From an uncultured delta proteobacterium (GTDB taxonomy: Bacteria > Desulfobacterota > Desulfovibrionia > Desulfovibrionales > Desulfovibrionaceae): a DNA stretch of 64,000 bases. The position numbers were made by a program, and so were the translations under genes. Numbering within the stretch: position 1 is the first letter of the stretch; every line of letters begins with the position of its first letter. Positions 61,491-64,000 of this stretch are shown here, one piece after another. The notes below the pieces were generated by a model that was given only the letters and a program-made list of their open reading frames with translations, was not told the DNA's origin and did no database searches. The stretch is from positions 1 to 64,000 of the forward strand of contig CAIMRY010000043.1 in the NCBI GenBank assembly GCA_903843965.1, in the 5' to 3' direction.

Positions 61491-62930
61491 ATGATTCGAG
61501 GTGTGCGCAGGAGAGCAGCAAACCGTTCTGCCAATCGGGCCGCCAACCGGTCCGCCAACCGTTCTGCTGATCATTCGGCCAACCGTTCGGTTGATTCTTC
61601 GGCTCACCTCTCTGCTCACCTGTCTGCCCATCACACGGCCAACCGCTCGGCTAATCGCTCGGCCAACCGCTCGGCCAATCGCTCGTCTAGCCTTTGGGCC
61701 CAGCTCCAAAACGTGCTTCAAGGCAGGCGTACGCAACGCCTGGGTGCGGCCAGCCTCGCGGTTTGGCCAATGCTCTGCCTGCTCTGCCTGGCCTTTGCGT
61801 CCGCCTCCTGCTCGACGTCCGACGCAATCAACATCGCCCGCGTGGCCAGCGGCGACACCAGCGCTGCGGCCAGCATGGCCCGCAACAAGGCCATCCGCTA
61901 CGCCACCCACCCCAGCGCCATCGAGGCCGACTACAAGCGCTTCCGCAACCTGGTTTCGTCCTTCCGCCGCGCCGTGGGCGGAACCTGGGGCCAGCGCGAC
62001 GTGCGCGAGCCCGAGCCCAAGCAGTACGTCAAGTACACCCAGAATTACTTAAGCCGCGCCAGCGTGGACTTCGAGCGTGGGCTGATTGTTGTGGAGACCC
62101 TGGACCAGGACACCCCGCAGGCCAGCCTGCGCGCGGCCATCGCCACCATGCTGTTGACCCCGTACGACCCGCGCGCCGTGGACCTGTACTCTGCCGGGCC
62201 CGTGCGCCTGGGCGGCACGCCGTTTCTCCTGGGCGAGGTCAAGGACGCACACGGCCGCGACATCCGCACCGAGGACCAGGCCGAGGACTTCGCCCGCCAT
62301 GTGGTGGCGACAAACCTGCAGGAGCGCCCGGCAGACCCCTCCCTGGGCCAGGCGGGCAGGCTGGTGCGCTTTGTGGTCATCGCGCTCACCGGCGACCACA
62401 TGCAGGTGCGCGCGGCCAAGTTCCGGCCCATGGTGGAGGAGGCGGCGCAACGCTTCAACCTCAGCCGCACGCTCATCTACGCCATCATCCGCGTGGAGAG
62501 CGACTTCAACCCCTACGCCATCAATTCCGTGCCCGCCGTGGGGCTGATGCAGGTGGTGCCGCAAACCGCCGGGGCCGACGCCCAGGCCTTTCTCACGGGC
62601 AAGGCCGGGGAGCCCACCAAGGCCTACCTCTTCGAGCCGCAGCACAACATCACCTACGGCGCGGCCTACCTGCACATCCTGGGCACGCGGCAGCTTGTGG
62701 GCATCGGCGACGATCTCTCGCGCGAGTACTGCGTCATCGCCGCGTACAACGGCGGCGCGGGCGCGCTGCTCAAGACCTTCAGCCCTGACCGCAGCAAGGC
62801 GGTGCAGGCCATCAACAGCCGCTCGCCCCTGGCCGTGTACCAGACCATCGTGGAGCGCCATGCGGCCCAGGAGACGCGGGACTACCTGCGCAAGGTGCTG
62901 ACGGCCAAGAAGGAGTTCGTGGGGCTGTAG
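61491..62930 (+). CDS. mltC: Membrane-bound lytic murein transglycosylase C-like protein with repeat N-terminus
   Basis: Cleaves peptidoglycan glycosidic bonds, releasing anhydro-muropeptides. The 479-residue protein has a DUF3393-like domain (about 110-310) and an SLT domain with catalytic E336 in YAIIRVESDFNPYAIN, then VGLMQVVPQTAG and AAYNGGAGALL. A lipoprotein signal (RRTQRLGAASLAVWPMLCLL, then AFASASC) ends with the modified cysteine at about residue 105. Before it lie 56 residues encoded by a 12-bp repeat (NRSA units, 11-66), preceded by a well-placed GGAGG at the ATG at 61491. How a signal peptide so far inside is exported is unclear. An alternative start inside the signal (MLCLL) lacks a ribosome site. 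Confidence 0.88.
   Translation: MIRGVRRRAANRSANRAANRSANRSADHSANRSVDSSAHLSAHLSAHHTANRSANRSANRSANRSSSLWAQLQNVLQGRRTQRLGAASLAVWPMLCLLCLAFASASCSTSDAINIARVASGDTSAAASMARNKAIRYATHPSAIEADYKRFRNLVSSFRRAVGGTWGQRDVREPEPKQYVKYTQNYLSRASVDFERGLIVVETLDQDTPQASLRAAIATMLLTPYDPRAVDLYSAGPVRLGGTPFLLGEVKDAHGRDIRTEDQAEDFARHVVATNLQERPADPSLGQAGRLVRFVVIALTGDHMQVRAAKFRPMVEEAAQRFNLSRTLIYAIIRVESDFNPYAINSVPAVGLMQVVPQTAGADAQAFLTGKAGEPTKAYLFEPQHNITYGAAYLHILGTRQLVGIGDDLSREYCVIAAYNGGAGALLKTFSPDRSKAVQAINSRSPLAVYQTIVERHAAQETRDYLRKVLTAKKEFVGL
61521..61688 (+). repeat. Fourteen-copy 12-bp array at the start of mltC
   Basis: Fourteen units of AACCGCTCGGCC type, in frame, encode NRSA with variants DHSA, NRSV, DSSA, HLSA, HHTA. Confidence 0.95.
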
Positions 62931-62940
62931 CGCGGGCCGG

Positions 62941-63000
62941 GGCCAGGTCCGGTCAGGTCCGGCCAGGTCCGGCCAGGTCCGGCCAGGTCCGGCCAGGTCC
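62941..63000 (+). repeat. Six-copy 10-bp array downstream of mltC
   Basis: Six tandem copies of GGCCAGGTCC, one with a single change, start 11 bases after the mltC stop. Confidence 0.97.
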
Positions 63001-63052
63001 GGCCACAACGGCGCATGCGCGCTGCCCAGGATTTTTCGCGCCGATCTCGCCG

Positions 63053-63153
63053 GGGCCGTGTGCCAGACCACAGTGGAGCGCACGCGCGGGCCAGGAGACG
63101 CGGGACTACCTGCGCACGATGCTGGCGGCCAAGAAGGAGTTCGTGGGGCTGTA
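63053..63153 (+). pseudogene. Duplicated 3' end of mltC
   Basis: This 101-base stretch repeats the last part of mltC (62830-62930) at high identity, including GGCCGTGTGCCAGACCAC, CAGGAGACGCGGGACTACCT and the final codons up to the TAG. It has no start codon or ribosome site and is separated from the original by the 10-bp array. It is a partial duplication, not a functional gene. Confidence 0.85.
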
Positions 63154-63183
63154 GCCCTGTCGGGGCCGTGCGCCTGCTTGCCC

Positions 63184-64000
63184 CTAGTCCGTCCACTCCT
63201 GCCCGCTCATGAGCCTCCAGGCGTTCCTGAAGGCGATGCGCTCGGCTGCTGGCCTGCTCAACCGCGCCAACACCAGCCGCCGGAAGGTCTCGATGACGCG
63301 GGAGTAGTCGTCAAAGCGCCCGGTGTTCGTGTCCGTGCCGATGACGAAGCGCTCCGGAAACTCCTCCAGCAGCTCCAGCCACTGGGCGTTCAGCTTGGCG
63401 TCGGGCTGGTTGTCGCCGCTCTTGCTCGGGTCGGTGTCGTAGAGCACGGCGTCCACCTGGTTCGTGCCCCGGTGCCTGCTGCCGGGCTTGGCCTGGTTCA
63501 GGTCAAAGGACAGGTTCGGGTAGCGCCGCAAAAAGTCGCGCACCCCGTCCGGGGTGGGCAATCTGGTCCAGGTGCTGCGGTTGCGGTTGCGGCCCACATG
63601 GCACCACACGACGTGGGCCCTGGGGTGCCGGGCGAGCATGCGCTCCAGCTCGGGCAGCAGCGCGTCCTCGGCCTCGTGGTGCAGCAGCATGGGCAGGCCG
63701 GTCTCCTCGGCCAGGCTGAACACAGCCTCGAAGCCCGGAGAATCCACGGGCAGGTGCACGTCGCGGTCGTTGGTGCTGGACACGTAGTGCCGGGCCTCGA
63801 ACTCGCCCAGGGCGAAGTAGTGGCCGCTCTTGGCGTCGCGGGCCAGCTCCTCCAGCAGCAGCGGGTCGCGCCCGTGCCAGCGCGGGCCGTCGCCGTGGAT
63901 GGTGGCGGGCACGATGCGGTTGGGGGATTTGCCTGCCTCAATGAGGGCGAGGGCGCTGCCGTTGCGTTCGTTCTGGCCCAGCCAGGTCAGGGCCACGCCG
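63184..64000 (-). CDS. Amidohydrolase family protein (5' end beyond window)
   Basis: At least 272 codons of a TIM-barrel metal-dependent hydrolase of the amidohydrolase_2 type, cut at the window edge. Visible features are FALGEFEARHYV, GLPMLLHHEAEDALLPELERML (in parts) with a likely metal-binding HH pair, HPRAHVVWCHVGRN, NLSFDLNQAKP and FVIGTDTNTGRFDDY with the usual late aspartate. The C-terminus AERIAFRNAWRLMSGQEW fits the family's end. The substrate is unknown. It converges on the mltC remnant. Confidence 0.75.
   Translation of the reverse strand, partial: GVALTWLGQNERNGSALALIEAGKSPNRIVPATIHGDGPRWHGRDPLLLEELARDAKSGHYFALGEFEARHYVSSTNDRDVHLPVDSPGFEAVFSLAEETGLPMLLHHEAEDALLPELERMLARHPRAHVVWCHVGRNRNRSTWTRLPTPDGVRDFLRRYPNLSFDLNQAKPGSRHRGTNQVDAVLYDTDPSKSGDNQPDAKLNAQWLELLEEFPERFVIGTDTNTGRFDDYSRVIETFRRLVLARLSRPAAERIAFRNAWRLMSGQEWTD

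Noticed and set aside
63053-63153. A second small transglycosylase gene
   Set aside because: It lacks start codon, ribosome site and the SLT catalytic region; it is only a copied 3' end.

Overview
The window is 64 kb of very GC-rich bacterial chromosome. It most resembles a member of the Desulfovibrionales (Desulfovibrio-like sulfate reducers). I base this on the gene order rpmB / yceD-rpmF-plsX-fabH-fabG-acpP-fabF-glyA followed by a dCMP deaminase and ribD-ribE, on the abundance of chemotaxis genes (CheV and two methyl-accepting proteins), and on palindrome-rich intergenic sequence. The assignment rests on remembered gene order, not on a search. I see no rRNA, tRNA, CRISPR array, transposase or phage gene.

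Layout. 1-1.7 kb: arsenite methyltransferase and a SigZ-like sigma factor. 1.7-6.7 kb: acyl-CoA ligase, a regulator-neuB pair behind a promoter with a palindrome in its spacer, and cheV. 6.8-9.3 kb: ilvB-ilvN preceded by a valine-rich leader peptide and attenuator. 9.4-19.7 kb: ribE, ribD, dCMP deaminase, a two-gene lower-GC insert (DUF2335 protein plus a 78-residue protein), glyA and the fatty acid/phospholipid operon, ending at divergent promoters between yceD and rpmB. 19.9-24.5 kb: a methyltransferase fused to a C_GCAxxG_C_C domain, a PabB-PabC fusion and a diguanylate cyclase. 24.6-31.6 kb: glmS, rdgB, an unusual histidine kinase, rimO, a DUF1003 protein and a secreted arginine-rich protein behind a sigma-54-type promoter. 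31.9-46.8 kb: a chemoreceptor with a two-CW tail, then on the minus strand Hpt, sigma-54 response regulator, histidine kinase, FGE-like protein, NhaB antiporter and an RND efflux pair. 47.5-54.5 kb: serS, pncC-thpR and a second chemoreceptor. 54.8-64 kb: universal stress protein, hisC-cmk, cobT under a cobalamin riboswitch, a WcbI-like protein with a glycosyltransferase, mltC and a truncated amidohydrolase.

How the genes work together. The 9-19 kb block joins ribosomal proteins, membrane lipid synthesis, one-carbon metabolism and riboflavin, and looks growth-coupled. The 42-47 kb genes form a plausible phosphorelay whose output is a sigma-54 activator. Two good sigma-54-type promoters lie elsewhere in the window, upstream of the arginine-rich exported protein and of mltC, although nothing ties them to this activator. 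ilvBN and cobT each carry complete transcription-attenuation control.

The most unusual property is at the DNA level. Imperfect short tandem repeats (units of 9, 10, 12, 14, 15, 17 and 24 bp) occur in many places: as in-frame insertions in otherwise ordinary enzymes (thpR, mltC, a histidine kinase, cmk, a glycosyltransferase), at gene ends (ilvB), and as arrays between genes. Nearby are partial duplications of gene 3' ends (mltC, chemoreceptor 1) and a tandem duplication of a terminator. Together they suggest a genome with very active local duplication or slippage. This is the main lead I would follow.
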